A program made the position numbers and the translations under genes. A DNA stretch of 64,000 nt from Acidovorax sp. Root219 (GTDB lineage: Bacteria > Pseudomonadota > Gammaproteobacteria > Burkholderiales > Burkholderiaceae_C), in the NCBI RefSeq assembly GCF_001428665.1, contig NZ_LMIJ01000016.1, positions 103,796 to 167,795 of the forward strand, read 5' to 3'. The notes under the pieces were generated by a model that saw nothing but the letters and a program-made list of their open reading frames with translations, made no database searches and had not been told where the DNA came from. Positions 24,220-32,438 of this stretch are shown here, one piece after another (within the stretch, counting starts at the first letter, position 1; each line of letters starts with the position of its first letter).

Positions 24220-24574
24220 TTGTCGCTTGGCGAGATACGCCTAGTAGCCGCGAACCTTAACGTCAATAAGGTGGGGTGCGAGCACTGCCATGTAACTGAA
24301 ACCAGACAAAGAAGGCCACAACACATCGCAGTCCCAGAGCAGCGATATCTCCCTGCTCTTCGTGCGGTATCGAAACATTCAGGAGAAACCCACCCTAGAA
24401 AGAACAAACGCCAACCACCCTTTCAGATGATCGGCGCTGTCGGTCGCGGAGTTAACTGCCACCTAAGGATTCGGCCCCTTTGTGGTGAATTTACTCCTGT
24501 GACTGCGGCGATGTCAAGCCGCGCCCGCAAATCTCTGGTTGCGGGTGGGCTGAGCCCAACCTACAGGAGTAACT
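24220..24574. other. Leader region upstream of tnsA
   Basis: No gene is supported in these 355 bp. The last 60 bp contain two consecutive hairpins. The region should contain the transposase promoter and probably one transposon end, but I do not find repeats matching the sites at 30255-30305. Confidence 0.45.
24524..24558 (+). promoter_or_regulatory. Tandem hairpins in the tnsA leader
   Basis: CCCGCAA (24524-24530) pairs with TTGCGGG (24539-24545), and TGGGC/GCCCA form a second hairpin at 24546-24558. They end 6 bp before the AGGAG ribosome site of tnsA. In mRNA they could modulate translation initiation. No T-run follows, so they are not a simple terminator. Confidence 0.45.
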
Positions 24575-25279
24575 ATGCCAAGAAAAGCTACCAGCACAAC
24601 GCCCGGCACCGAGCCGGGTGCAAGCCCTCCCGCGCGAAAGGTCGTGACGCGCTCACCCGCTCACACAGTCCGCGCGATCAATCTACCCCACCTGCAGAAA
24701 ACCGCTATCGAGGCCGATAGTTCGCTCGAACGCGACTTCGTCTATGTCTGCCTCGGGTTCCCCTATGTGCGCTCCATCGTGCACCAGCCATTCACGCTCG
24801 AACTCGCAGCTGGCCGGTACACGCCGGACTTTCTCGTTGGATTCGTGGACGGATCCAAAGCCGTGGTGGAGGTGAAGCCTGTTTCGAAGATCAAGCGATA
24901 CAAAGAAAAATTCACCCAAGCAGAAAGCAAGCTGGCAACCCAGTCCATGCGCTTCGTGGTGGCTCACGACCTCCTACTGAAAAAGCATGATCTGCATGAG
25001 CGTGCCAAGCGGATTCGCAGATACGCCAAAGGTACCTACCCTCTGCTCGAGAAAGCGCTTGTGATCTCCGCCTTGCAGCAGGCTTCACAAGGTCTGTCCT
25101 TCGAAGAGCTGATCAATCGAGGCGTACAGAAGGTCACGCTGCTGCACATGGTGGCTCACCAACAACTGCAGCTTGGCGCTGATCTGGACATCAGCGACGG
25201 CGCCATCGTCCATCTTCCCGATCAACATTGCCTGGGAGGTAGCCATGCGATTCGCTTTGCAAGCTGGCTTGGCGCTTAG
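24575..25279 (+). CDS. tnsA: TnsA-like transposition endonuclease
   Basis: 234 residues. The PD-(D/E)xK nuclease core is visible: SSLERDFVY (E52), YTPDFLVGF (D85) and VVEVKPVSK (E99, K101). In Tn7 this subunit cuts the 5' strand at each transposon end while TnsB cuts the 3' strand, allowing cut-and-paste movement. The N-terminal 35 residues are basic and the C-terminal half is helical, probably contacting TnsC. It is preceded by AGGAG, and its 3' end overlaps tnsB by 35 bp. Confidence 0.88.
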   Translation: MPRKATSTTPGTEPGASPPARKVVTRSPAHTVRAINLPHLQKTAIEADSSLERDFVYVCLGFPYVRSIVHQPFTLELAAGRYTPDFLVGFVDGSKAVVEVKPVSKIKRYKEKFTQAESKLATQSMRFVVAHDLLLKKHDLHERAKRIRRYAKGTYPLLEKALVISALQQASQGLSFEELINRGVQKVTLLHMVAHQQLQLGADLDISDGAIVHLPDQHCLGGSHAIRFASWLGA

Positions 25280-27206
25280 GAACGGCCAACGAACGCTGGA
25301 GGTCGTGAGGGAACTTGAAGGCGGCAGCTACCTGCTTGAGGATGTCATTACCCGCCGACCCATTGAGTACACCAGACAGCGGCTGGTCGGGGATATCCAG
25401 GCCAAGAAGCTTGTGATCATCGTGGGTGAAAAGCCGCTCACCGACGGTGAGGACTCGGTTGAGCCTCCGATCGTAGTGGATCTCTCAACTCTTTCGGCAA
25501 AGGAGCGTGCGAGCCTCGACTACCGTCTTCTCTATGTCAGGGCCCTCCAGAAAGGGAAGGTGAGCCGTGGCCAGCGCGCGAAGGTGGCTGTCGTCATCGC
25601 CGAGACGGCGGCGAAAAATGGCCACACGCGACCACCTTCTGCGACCGCCGTCATGTTGTGGGCGCGCAAGTATCAAACCGCCTGCATGAATGTCGTTGCC
25701 CTCATCGATGCGCACAGGCGACGTCGTTCTCCTCGACGGCTTCATGAGACGGTGGAAAAGACAATCTGGAAGGTACTCAAGCGCTCATACTTCACCACCG
25801 CCCGGCATACACTTCAATTCGCGCATGATGATCTAAAGCGCGAACTCAAAGCGCTGTGCAAGAGCGGGGAGATCCCTGCTGAAGAGGCGCAAGTGCCCTA
25901 CTCGACGCTACAGCGCCGAGTCAAAACAGTGGACCTCTACCAGCGCGTCGCGAGCCGCGAAGGTGTCGCTCGTGCTCGAATCGTGTGCCGAACCGCCTTT
26001 CCTGAAGGATTTGCTTCCTACGCGATGCAGTCTGTTCAGATTGACCACACCCCATTGAATTGGGTTGTCATCTGCGACCGGACTGGTCTTCCGCTCGGGC
26101 GCCCGCTCCTTACCATTGCGATCTGTGCCTACAGCGGGTACATCGTCGGCTTCTATTTAAGCTTCTATGGTCCAGGAATGACTTCTGTCAGCGGAGTTGT
26201 GAGAAATGCGATTCAGATCAAGGACGATCTGGTCGCGTGTGCTGGCTTGAAGAATGCGTGGCTATCCGGCGGACTATCCGACGAGTTCGTCGTCGACAAC
26301 GGCCTGGAATTCCACTCGTTTAGTTTCAAGACCATGGCGATGACGTTGGGCGTTGATCTCACGTACTGCCGAGTTCGGACACCTTGGCTGAAGCCACAGG
26401 TAGAGCGCTTTTTTTCTACGCTGAACACTCTGACCTTGCTCAAGGGAAAGATAACTAAAACCGTGGCCAACGTGCTGCGCATTGATCCATACAAAGACGC
26501 GGCCATCACCTTCTCCGACCTGGTCAAGGGCTTGATGATGTTTGTTGTGGATGTGCACGCTCAGCAGCCAAACTGGCACAAGATGGCAACTCCTCATGAG
26601 CTGTTGGTAGAGAGTCTTGCGCAGATTCCTCCAGTCCAGTACCCATCGAGTCTTGACGAACTCAAGCTTGCTACTGGCATGAGTAAGTACTTAACCCTGG
26701 GAAAAGGGGGGATTGAGATGATGGGGTTGCCTTTCGGATGCGTTGACTTCAGCAGAGTGATCAACAAGCATGGCTCGGGACTGAAACTCCTGTGCAAGTG
26801 GGACCCCGACGACATCTTCAACCTTCATGTCCTGGACCCCGATGGCTTCACGTGGCACACAGCCGAGTGTCGTTGGAAGCACTACGCGAAGGGCCTGAGC
26901 TTTAACCAGCACCGGCTGATCCGCGACTTTGGCCGCAAGACGTTGACAAGTCCAGAGCGTGAAAAAGGTCTGTTGGATGCCAAATTGGCGCTTCACGACC
27001 ATTGGATGGATGCAACCACCAGCCGAGGGCGCGCGGATGCATTGCAAGCGGGCCGGTACCAGAACATGACTTCGTCAAAAGTACTTGCGGGCGACGCTCT
27101 CGAGCCCTCTGCCCCCTCCCCTTTGATGCTGGTACTGCCCTTGGAGGCCCTGCCAGCGGACGCCCCCATCCCCACTTTTGATTCCTTTTCCTACGCAAAC
27201 CCATGA
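25245..27206 (+). CDS. tnsB: TnsB/TniA-like DDE transposase
   Basis: 653 residues from the ATG at 25245, which has GGGAGG upstream; the open frame extends further but without support. The retroviral-integrase-type DDE triad is D267 (SVQIDHTPL), D351 (EFVVDNGLEFHS) and E387 (WLKPQVERFF). N-terminal helix-turn-helix regions (around residues 85-235) should bind the transposon ends, and a mu-transposase-type C-terminal beta domain follows (around 480-600). The Pro-rich tail may touch TnsC. It overlaps tnsA by 35 bp and tnsC by 4 bp (ATGA). Confidence 0.92.
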   Translation: MRFALQAGLALRNGQRTLEVVRELEGGSYLLEDVITRRPIEYTRQRLVGDIQAKKLVIIVGEKPLTDGEDSVEPPIVVDLSTLSAKERASLDYRLLYVRALQKGKVSRGQRAKVAVVIAETAAKNGHTRPPSATAVMLWARKYQTACMNVVALIDAHRRRRSPRRLHETVEKTIWKVLKRSYFTTARHTLQFAHDDLKRELKALCKSGEIPAEEAQVPYSTLQRRVKTVDLYQRVASREGVARARIVCRTAFPEGFASYAMQSVQIDHTPLNWVVICDRTGLPLGRPLLTIAICAYSGYIVGFYLSFYGPGMTSVSGVVRNAIQIKDDLVACAGLKNAWLSGGLSDEFVVDNGLEFHSFSFKTMAMTLGVDLTYCRVRTPWLKPQVERFFSTLNTLTLLKGKITKTVANVLRIDPYKDAAITFSDLVKGLMMFVVDVHAQQPNWHKMATPHELLVESLAQIPPVQYPSSLDELKLATGMSKYLTLGKGGIEMMGLPFGCVDFSRVINKHGSGLKLLCKWDPDDIFNLHVLDPDGFTWHTAECRWKHYAKGLSFNQHRLIRDFGRKTLTSPEREKGLLDAKLALHDHWMDATTSRGRADALQAGRYQNMTSSKVLAGDALEPSAPSPLMLVLPLEALPADAPIPTFDSFSYANP

Positions 27207-28168
27207 ATGCCAAGTCTTCCTCCAATTTCTCGGATTCCATGGCTCTGGATGCTCTGGATCCAGCCGAGTCCGAGATGCATGCACGTCGTCTGACGATGTA
27301 CTCAGTGAATGCATTGCGCGTGGCTGCAGGGATTGAAAAGATCTACGTCAACCACACAGCCTTCGCCGCGGGTCTACGCTCGCTAGACCGGCTTTTTCAA
27401 CTTGGGACGGAGCTGTCAACGCCCAATGGAATTCGGCTCATCGGCCCGCCCGGGAGTGGGAAAACCGTGTTGTTTCAGTTCTTCCGTGATTCACTGCCGC
27501 GGTCGTCCCTGTTCGCGAACAGCATGGGTGCTATCGGACTTCGTGTTCCTAAGCGACCCTCATCCGGCCTGTTTGTTCGTGAGCTCCTGCGGCAGCTGCG
27601 GTATCCGTTTGCTGGTGGTTCCTACAAGCAGCTCTACGAGCGCAGGCATTTGGTTTTCGAGGCACTTCGTTCCAATGGCACGCGCCTGGTTTGGTTGGAT
27701 GAAGCGCATCACTTGCTGAACAAACATAGCACCAAGGTCCTGGAGCTCGAGGAGCACGAGTCGATTGAGTTCTTTCGGGAGCTGATGGATGAGTGCCGAG
27801 TCAGTTTGGTGCTCGCGGGGTCAAGCGAATTGGACAACCTGAAATCGGTTGCGCCTCATTTCTGCTCTCGGGTTGCAGGCCGCGAGACGCTGGATCCGTT
27901 TGCCGCGGATGTCAACTGGTTGGGATTCTTGCGAGCCTTCGCCGGCCAGTCGGTAGTTTTCAATGTGGGGCTGATTGCTGACAATGCCTTTGGCACCTTG
28001 CTGCACATGGCCACCAACGGAAATTTGCGCACCTTCAAACAGTTGATCGTCGAAGCGGTACTGGTTGCACACGACAAGGCGGATCTTGCGCTCAAACGTG
28101 AATCGTTCCAGCAGGCGTTCGGGCTTGTGTTTGGTCAAGGTAGTCTGCGGAGCAATCCCTTTGCCTAG
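27203..28168 (+). CDS. tnsC: TnsC/TniB-like AAA+ ATPase
   Basis: 321 residues. The Walker A motif GPPGSGKT is at residues 81-88, Walker B LVWLDEAH at 162-169, and a sensor-like VLAGSSELDN follows. AAA+ regulators of this kind form rings on target DNA, receive the target signal from TniQ/TnsD and activate TnsA/TnsB. The start overlaps the tnsB stop (ATGA) and its last codons overlap the tniQ start, so the genes are translationally coupled. Confidence 0.9.
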   Translation: MNAKSSSNFSDSMALDALDPAESEMHARRLTMYSVNALRVAAGIEKIYVNHTAFAAGLRSLDRLFQLGTELSTPNGIRLIGPPGSGKTVLFQFFRDSLPRSSLFANSMGAIGLRVPKRPSSGLFVRELLRQLRYPFAGGSYKQLYERRHLVFEALRSNGTRLVWLDEAHHLLNKHSTKVLELEEHESIEFFRELMDECRVSLVLAGSSELDNLKSVAPHFCSRVAGRETLDPFAADVNWLGFLRAFAGQSVVFNVGLIADNAFGTLLHMATNGNLRTFKQLIVEAVLVAHDKADLALKRESFQQAFGLVFGQGSLRSNPFA

Positions 28169-29111
28169 TCATAGTGACCGGCTACCCATAGCGGTGACCC
28201 CGTACCCGACCGAGTCTGGTATTGGGTTCATGTTGCGGGTGGCGTCCGCCAACGCTATGAGCCTGGCGAAGCTGCGGCAGTTGGTGGGCATGGGAGAGAA
28301 CGAAACCTTCAATGCCCACCACGAAGTCGCGCTCATGGGGCTGGTGGGACTGACGGCGGAACTTCGGTCCAATCTCTTGCCTCATGGTGCGCGACATGGT
28401 GTCGGCAATGTCGCGTGCTATGGACATCATTTCAGAATCAGGGCCATGCTGCGGACTCGACGTCCGCAGGTGTGCCTGGCATGCGTGAGAGATGCCGCGT
28501 ACTGTGAGGCCCATTGGGACCTTTCATTGTCGGTGCTCTGTCTGCGCCATCGATGTCTGCTGCAGGACAAGTGTCCATCCTGTGGCGCGTCACTTCGGTG
28601 GGCCCGACCTTCAGTCGAATGGAGTCATTGCAAGCATTACCTCGGGCGCGATGTTGGTGTACAAGAGATCCCTGCGCAGATCACCATTGCGCAGCAGATT
28701 ACCCATGATCTGTTTTACGGGAAAGAGCCGGACTTCGGCTTTCTGGGGATGGCTTGCCCTGGGATCTCACTCGATGCCTGGCTGAGTCTGCTATGGGCCC
28801 TCGGAGCGATGGACGCTGCATTTGTGTCGCCGCGACGTGGCGCCTTGATCGCGGCGCCAAGTGCTGCCGATGCGTGCGGGATGGTACTCCGTGCCGTGAC
28901 CCGAATTCAACGTTGCCAGGAATCCGGGAAAGGCCTGCATGACCTTCGGAACGAGGTCGTAGAGGCGCCTTTGCTGGGGACCATTCTCAATCCTGTCGGA
29001 CGGAGGGATCGGGCGCTGGCAATGGGATGGTACGCAGCGATATTTGGCGAGCGAGAAGCCGAGGCGCTCGCGCTACGACATCGGGAAATTGCTCAGATGA
29101 GTCTCTTTTGA
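28161..29111 (+). CDS. tniQ: TniQ/TnsD-type target-selection protein (first copy)
   Basis: 316 residues from a probable TTG at 28161, chosen because GGAG lies 8 bp upstream and the TniQ N-terminal region (PYPTESGIGFMLRVASANAM) begins shortly after. A zinc-finger region CLACVRDAAYCEAHWDLSL with LCLRHRCLLQDKCPSCGASL is typical of TniQ. The C-terminal half is helical and could read DNA or another targeting factor. It overlaps tnsC by 8 bp. In Tn7 relatives such a protein directs insertion to a fixed attachment site. Confidence 0.85.
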   Translation: MPSHSDRLPIAVTPYPTESGIGFMLRVASANAMSLAKLRQLVGMGENETFNAHHEVALMGLVGLTAELRSNLLPHGARHGVGNVACYGHHFRIRAMLRTRRPQVCLACVRDAAYCEAHWDLSLSVLCLRHRCLLQDKCPSCGASLRWARPSVEWSHCKHYLGRDVGVQEIPAQITIAQQITHDLFYGKEPDFGFLGMACPGISLDAWLSLLWALGAMDAAFVSPRRGALIAAPSAADACGMVLRAVTRIQRCQESGKGLHDLRNEVVEAPLLGTILNPVGRRDRALAMGWYAAIFGEREAEALALRHREIAQMSLF

Positions 29112-29118
29112 ACAACCC

Positions 29119-29946
29119 ATGAAGCTACTGGATGTCCCTGATCATCAGGAAATGGAAAGTCCCTCGTCATGGTTGATGCGGGTGGCGTTTCGCCAAGTGG
29201 TCGCGCCAAGGGAGCTGGCTCGATTCCTGGGTGTGGGGATCGGCGTGGACTGTGAAATGGCGTTCGCCAAATTGTCGTTTCAAGCGCTCGCAAGTACCCA
29301 CACCAGCGCTGCAGGAACCTTCAGGCATGTGGATCTGCTGATGGAGCGGCTGAGGAAAGTAGATCCCTATGGCGAGCGGTTTCTTTTGAGGCACAACTCA
29401 GTCGCTTACCACCGGTTCTGCGCTGCTTGTCTTGCGACGGACAGGGTCAAGTACTTTCGCCTTGAGTGGCGCTTCAAGTGTTGGCGATGGTGCCCAGAGC
29501 ATTCGTGTCTGCTCTTGGAGTGTTGTCCGCACTGCGGCAAGCGAGCCAGTCTGCCGCAAGATATGTGCGATGCGGGCCCAGATGGTCTGGGGGTAGCAAC
29601 CCTAGATCGGTGCATGCATTGCGCAGAGCTTCTCACCACGAACTGGCAGGTGTCGGTGGACACTTTGGCCCAAGAGTTGACTACGCCGTGGGAGCAGGCG
29701 CTGCTCAACAACGGGCGCGCGGCGCTAGCCGCTCTGGTGCTTGGAAAAGTGCAGATCCAGGGTGAACAAAAGGCCCATGGGTTGAGGCGCTTGAAGACGA
29801 TCGAACGGCAAGGGTTCTTGCCGCACGCCTCGCAGTTTCGGCTTACACACGACGAGATGATGCGTCGTCACGAGCAGAGCTTGCTGACGATGCTTGAGTC
29901 CGCGAGTAGCCATCCGCTGCAAACCACAGCACACTCTCAGAATTGA
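29119..29946 (+). CDS. Second TniQ-type target-selection protein
   Basis: 275 residues beginning MKLLDVPDHQEMESPSSWLM, again a TniQ opening (SxxSWLxRxA). The zinc-finger region is FCAACLATDRVKYFRLEWRF with CPEHSCLLLECCPHCGK, and a further CMHC follows near residue 172. It differs clearly from the first TniQ in length and finger spacing, so it is not a recent duplicate. Two TniQ proteins often mean two targeting modes. It starts 7 bp after the first tniQ. Confidence 0.8.
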   Translation: MKLLDVPDHQEMESPSSWLMRVAFRQVVAPRELARFLGVGIGVDCEMAFAKLSFQALASTHTSAAGTFRHVDLLMERLRKVDPYGERFLLRHNSVAYHRFCAACLATDRVKYFRLEWRFKCWRWCPEHSCLLLECCPHCGKRASLPQDMCDAGPDGLGVATLDRCMHCAELLTTNWQVSVDTLAQELTTPWEQALLNNGRAALAALVLGKVQIQGEQKAHGLRRLKTIERQGFLPHASQFRLTHDEMMRRHEQSLLTMLESASSHPLQTTAHSQN

Positions 29947-29971
29947 ATTCGCTCTTCACTGGGGAGTTTCC

Positions 29972-30169
29972 ATGGCAACCAAAAATCCAAAGCTCGAATC
30001 CGATTCCTCGGTCCGCAGCCAACTGAAGCGGGAAAGCCTCAGACGAACCGTCAAGGCACTCGAGGCCGCAGTTCAGGAAGAGCGACTCGTTGTCCTGCGC
30101 CCTGCTACGCCAAGCGGCAGACGCCCGGGTGAGGTTCGCATTTCCAGGCGATCTACTCCGAGGGCGTAG
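29972..30169 (+). CDS. Small basic protein at the end of the transposition operon, 65 aa
   Basis: ATG at 29972 follows GGGGAG at good spacing, 25 bp after the second tniQ. The product (MATKNPKLESDSSVRSQLKR, then a helical RTVKALEAAVQEE and an Arg-rich tail RRPGEVRISRRSTPRA) is basic and soluble. Its charge and place suggest it binds DNA or one of the transposition proteins. No family is recognised. Confidence 0.6.
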   Translation: MATKNPKLESDSSVRSQLKRESLRRTVKALEAAVQEERLVVLRPATPSGRRPGEVRISRRSTPRA

Positions 30170-30254
30170 GCGACCGGTTGGCCGGCTGGGCCGGTCCCAG
30201 GCAGAAGTGCGGGCGGCATTGAGTGCTCTCAGCCCCATGTTGCCTTTCGACAAG

Positions 30255-30305
30255 TACAACACTTAGTGAATAAGGCTCGGAAAAATACAACACTGAGTGA
30301 ATAAG
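30255..30305. repeat. Two 20-bp direct repeats, probable transposase-binding sites
   Basis: TACAACACTTAGTGAATAAG at 30255-30274 and TACAACACTGAGTGAATAAG at 30286-30305 differ at one base. Their starts are 31 bp apart, three helical turns. Weaker partial copies begin with TACAA at 30309 and 30364. Repeated sites of this size close to the terminus are how Tn7-type ends bind TnsB, so this is probably the right end of the element. No inverted partner was found on the left. Confidence 0.6.
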
Positions 30306-30570
30306 CAGTACAAACGTTGCCCTTGGGCGTCTCTGTAACCTGTTGATTTGATTGAGACGGTAGTACAAGACTCACGAGGAATCGACATCGATGCCCTGAC
30401 CGTCTCTGGGCGGGGGCCAGGTACTGGCTGTCCCTTGATCGGACCTTTGCACTAGCCAATGAGTCTAGGCGGGTCGATTCGTGTCACCTGTAGGAGCCGA
30501 GGCCGGACGATTGTGGTGAACCAGAGGCTGATGGCGCTCGCTACCCAGCCGTTCCCGCGGCTCCCCACCC

Positions 30571-31536
30571 TCAGGTCGTGCGGAACTGCCTGCGGTACGC
30601 CAGGGGGGAGACCTTCATGGCCGCAGCAAAATGCTGGCGCAGCGAGGCCGGGGTGCCAAAGCCTGCCTGGTCGGCCACCGCGTCGATGGATTCCTCGGTG
30701 GTCTCCAGCAGGCGCTGGGCCAGGGCCAGGCGCTGGTGCAGTAGCCACTGGCCGACGGTGGTGCCCATGGCCTCGCGGAAATTGCGGGTGAAGCTCCGGC
30801 GACTCATGAGGGCGCGCTGTGCCAGGGCGTCCAGGTCGTGCGGCTGCTGCAGGTTCTGCAGCATCCAATCGACCACGGGACTCAGGCGGTCGCGTTCGGG
30901 CGCGGCGCGCACCGGGGTCTCTATGTACTGTGCCTGGCCACCCTGGCGGTGCGGGGCCACGACCATGCGGCGGGCTGCTCGGTTGGCCGCATCCGCACCG
31001 TGGCGCATACGCAGCAGGTGCAGGCAGCAGTCGATGCCGGCAGCGGTGCCTGCGGACGTGAGCACGTCGCCGTGGTCCACGTACAGCACCTCGGGCTGCA
31101 GCACCACCTGCGGGTAGCGCTCGGCAAATCTCCCGGCCAGGTACCAGTGGGTGGTGGCCGTACGCCCCTCCAGCAGGCCCGCCTCGGCCAGCACGAAGGC
31201 CCCCAGGCACAGGCCCACGATGGTGGCGCCGCGGCGGTGGGCACGGCGCAGCGCGTCCAGCAACTCTACGGGTGCCGCCCGGGTGTCGTCGAACCACGAG
31301 GGCACGACGATGATCTGCGCCCGGCGCAGTATCTCGAGCCCATGCGCGACATGGATCGCAAAGCCCGCGTTGGTGCGCAGCGCGCCGGGCACCGCGGCGC
31401 AGACCGAGAGCGCGAAGCGGTGGCGGCGGTCCTCGTCGCGGTCCTCACCGAAGACCAGGCAGGGCACCGACAGGTGGAAGGGGCTGATGCCGTCGAAGGC
31501 GACCACGGCGACGGTTTCGGGCTGGCGGGCGATCAT
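30571..31536 (-). CDS. GlxA-type AraC family transcriptional regulator
   Basis: 321 residues. The N-terminal two thirds have the DJ-1/PfpI glutamine-amidotransferase-like fold (VVAFDGISPFHLSVPCLVFG, IVGLCLGAFVLAEAGLLEGR), which in these regulators senses a ligand. The C-terminal third holds two AraC helix-turn-helix motifs (ALMSRRSFTRNFREAMGTT and DAVADQAGFGTPASLRQHF). It is divergent from the isochorismatase-like gene and probably controls it and itself from the 97 bp between them. The inducer is unknown. Confidence 0.88.
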   Translation of the reverse strand: MIARQPETVAVVAFDGISPFHLSVPCLVFGEDRDEDRRHRFALSVCAAVPGALRTNAGFAIHVAHGLEILRRAQIIVVPSWFDDTRAAPVELLDALRRAHRRGATIVGLCLGAFVLAEAGLLEGRTATTHWYLAGRFAERYPQVVLQPEVLYVDHGDVLTSAGTAAGIDCCLHLLRMRHGADAANRAARRMVVAPHRQGGQAQYIETPVRAAPERDRLSPVVDWMLQNLQQPHDLDALAQRALMSRRSFTRNFREAMGTTVGQWLLHQRLALAQRLLETTEESIDAVADQAGFGTPASLRQHFAAAMKVSPLAYRRQFRTT

Positions 31537-31633
31537 GGCCCGATTCTATCGATGATTGGCATTCGGGCCGCTATCGGCCAGGCGTGTCGCTGCCTAAGAT
31601 CCAATCCATCGCAACCCAATGGAAATACCGACC

Positions 31634-32272
31634 ATGTCCAACGCACCCCGCCGCGCCCTGATCGTCATCGATGTGCAGAACGAATACTTCGAAGGCGGCC
31701 TGCTGCCCATCGAGTACCCGCCCGTGGCGCAAAGCCTGCCCAACGTCCTGCGCGCCATGGATGCCGCGCACGCTGCTGGGGTGAAGGTGGTGGTCGTGCA
31801 GCACCATGCGCCCAAGGGCGCGCCGGTGTTCCAGGCCGATGCGCACAACGGCCAACTGCACCCCGAAGTGGCGCGCCGCCACCGCGACCACCTGATCACC
31901 AAGGCCACGCCCAGCGCGTTCACGGGCACCGACCTGGCGCAGTGGGTCGCCGACAACGGCATCGACACGCTCAGCATTGCCGGCTACATGACGCACAACT
32001 GCGATGCGTCCACCACCTTCGAGGCCATGCACCGCGGGCTGGCGGTGGAGTTCCTGTCGGACGCCACGGGCGCGTTGCCGTACGAGAACGCGGCCGGCTA
32101 CGCCAGCGCCGAGGAGATCCACCGGGTCTTCAGCGTCGTCTTCCAGAGCAATTTCGCGGCGGTGGCCAGCACCGAGGGCTGGCTGGCTGCGGTGCGCGAT
32201 GGGCAGGCCCTGGCCAAGGACAACGTCGTGGTGTCGAACCAGCGCGGCCGTGCACGCGCAGCACGCGCCTAA
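31634..32272 (+). CDS. Isochorismatase-like cysteine hydrolase
   Basis: 212 residues from the ATG at 31634; an in-frame ATG five codons earlier is possible. The catalytic triad is visible: Asp in ALIVIDVQNEYF, Lys in LITKATPSAF and Cys in GYMTHNCDAS. Enzymes of this fold cleave amides or vinyl ethers (nicotinamidase, carbamoylsarcosine amidase, isochorismatase). The substrate cannot be told from the sequence. The gene is followed at once by a 159 bp palindromic element and then, on the other strand, the end of the TIGR01777 gene. Confidence 0.85.
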   Translation: MSNAPRRALIVIDVQNEYFEGGLLPIEYPPVAQSLPNVLRAMDAAHAAGVKVVVVQHHAPKGAPVFQADAHNGQLHPEVARRHRDHLITKATPSAFTGTDLAQWVADNGIDTLSIAGYMTHNCDASTTFEAMHRGLAVEFLSDATGALPYENAAGYASAEEIHRVFSVVFQSNFAAVASTEGWLAAVRDGQALAKDNVVVSNQRGRARAARA

Positions 32273-32431
32273 GAGGCTGAGAATATTTCGTCCATGTCCG
32301 CCTTGCACGCCAAAACACCCCGGCTCGTCGTTGCAAATGCTCGCCATAGCCCGAGCTATGGCTGTGCTTCGCGCCTAGATCCGGGGCGTTGTGACGCGCC
32401 TTCCGGGCACGGTCAAACCATTCCCAGCCTC
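32273..32431. repeat. 159-bp imperfect palindromic intergenic element
   Basis: The whole gap between two convergent genes is a long imperfect palindrome. It starts GAGGCTG and ends CAGCCTC, has roughly two thirds matching positions in its outer 50 bp arms, and is centred on the perfect hairpin GCCATAGC-CCGA-GCTATGGC (32343-32362). It could stop transcription from both sides. Its centre, CTAGGCGCG...GCCATAGC in inverse orientation, matches the element at 47551-47815, so the two belong to one repeat family. Confidence 0.7.
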
Positions 32432-32438
32432 TGTGCCC

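Larger units (their letters stand above)
24221..30387 (+). mobile_element. Tn7-like transposition module (boundaries tentative)
   Basis: The block encodes TnsA, TnsB, TnsC and two TniQ-type proteins in one direction with overlapping or abutting genes, plus a 65-residue ORF. Repeated 20-mers after the last gene resemble transposase-binding sites, so the right end is probably between 30305 and about 30390. A TGTCG at 24221 and its inverse CGACA at 30383-30387 could be the termini, but five bases can match by chance and the flanks show no 5 bp target duplication. No cargo or CRISPR genes are enclosed if these ends are right. Elements of this gene order use TniQ proteins to choose the target. Confidence 0.6.

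Noticed and set aside
24221..24240. TGTCG as certain left end of the transposon
   Set aside because: Only five bases match the right side and no target duplication or binding repeats are seen; kept as tentative only.
24220..30570. CRISPR array attached to the Tn7-like module
   Set aside because: No regularly spaced repeats with variable spacers occur; the two 20-mers are only two close copies plus degenerate ones.
30838..32280. Long plus-strand open frame across the GlxA regulator and isochorismatase genes
   Set aside because: It lies antisense or out of frame to two genes with clear family motifs and has no protein-like features.
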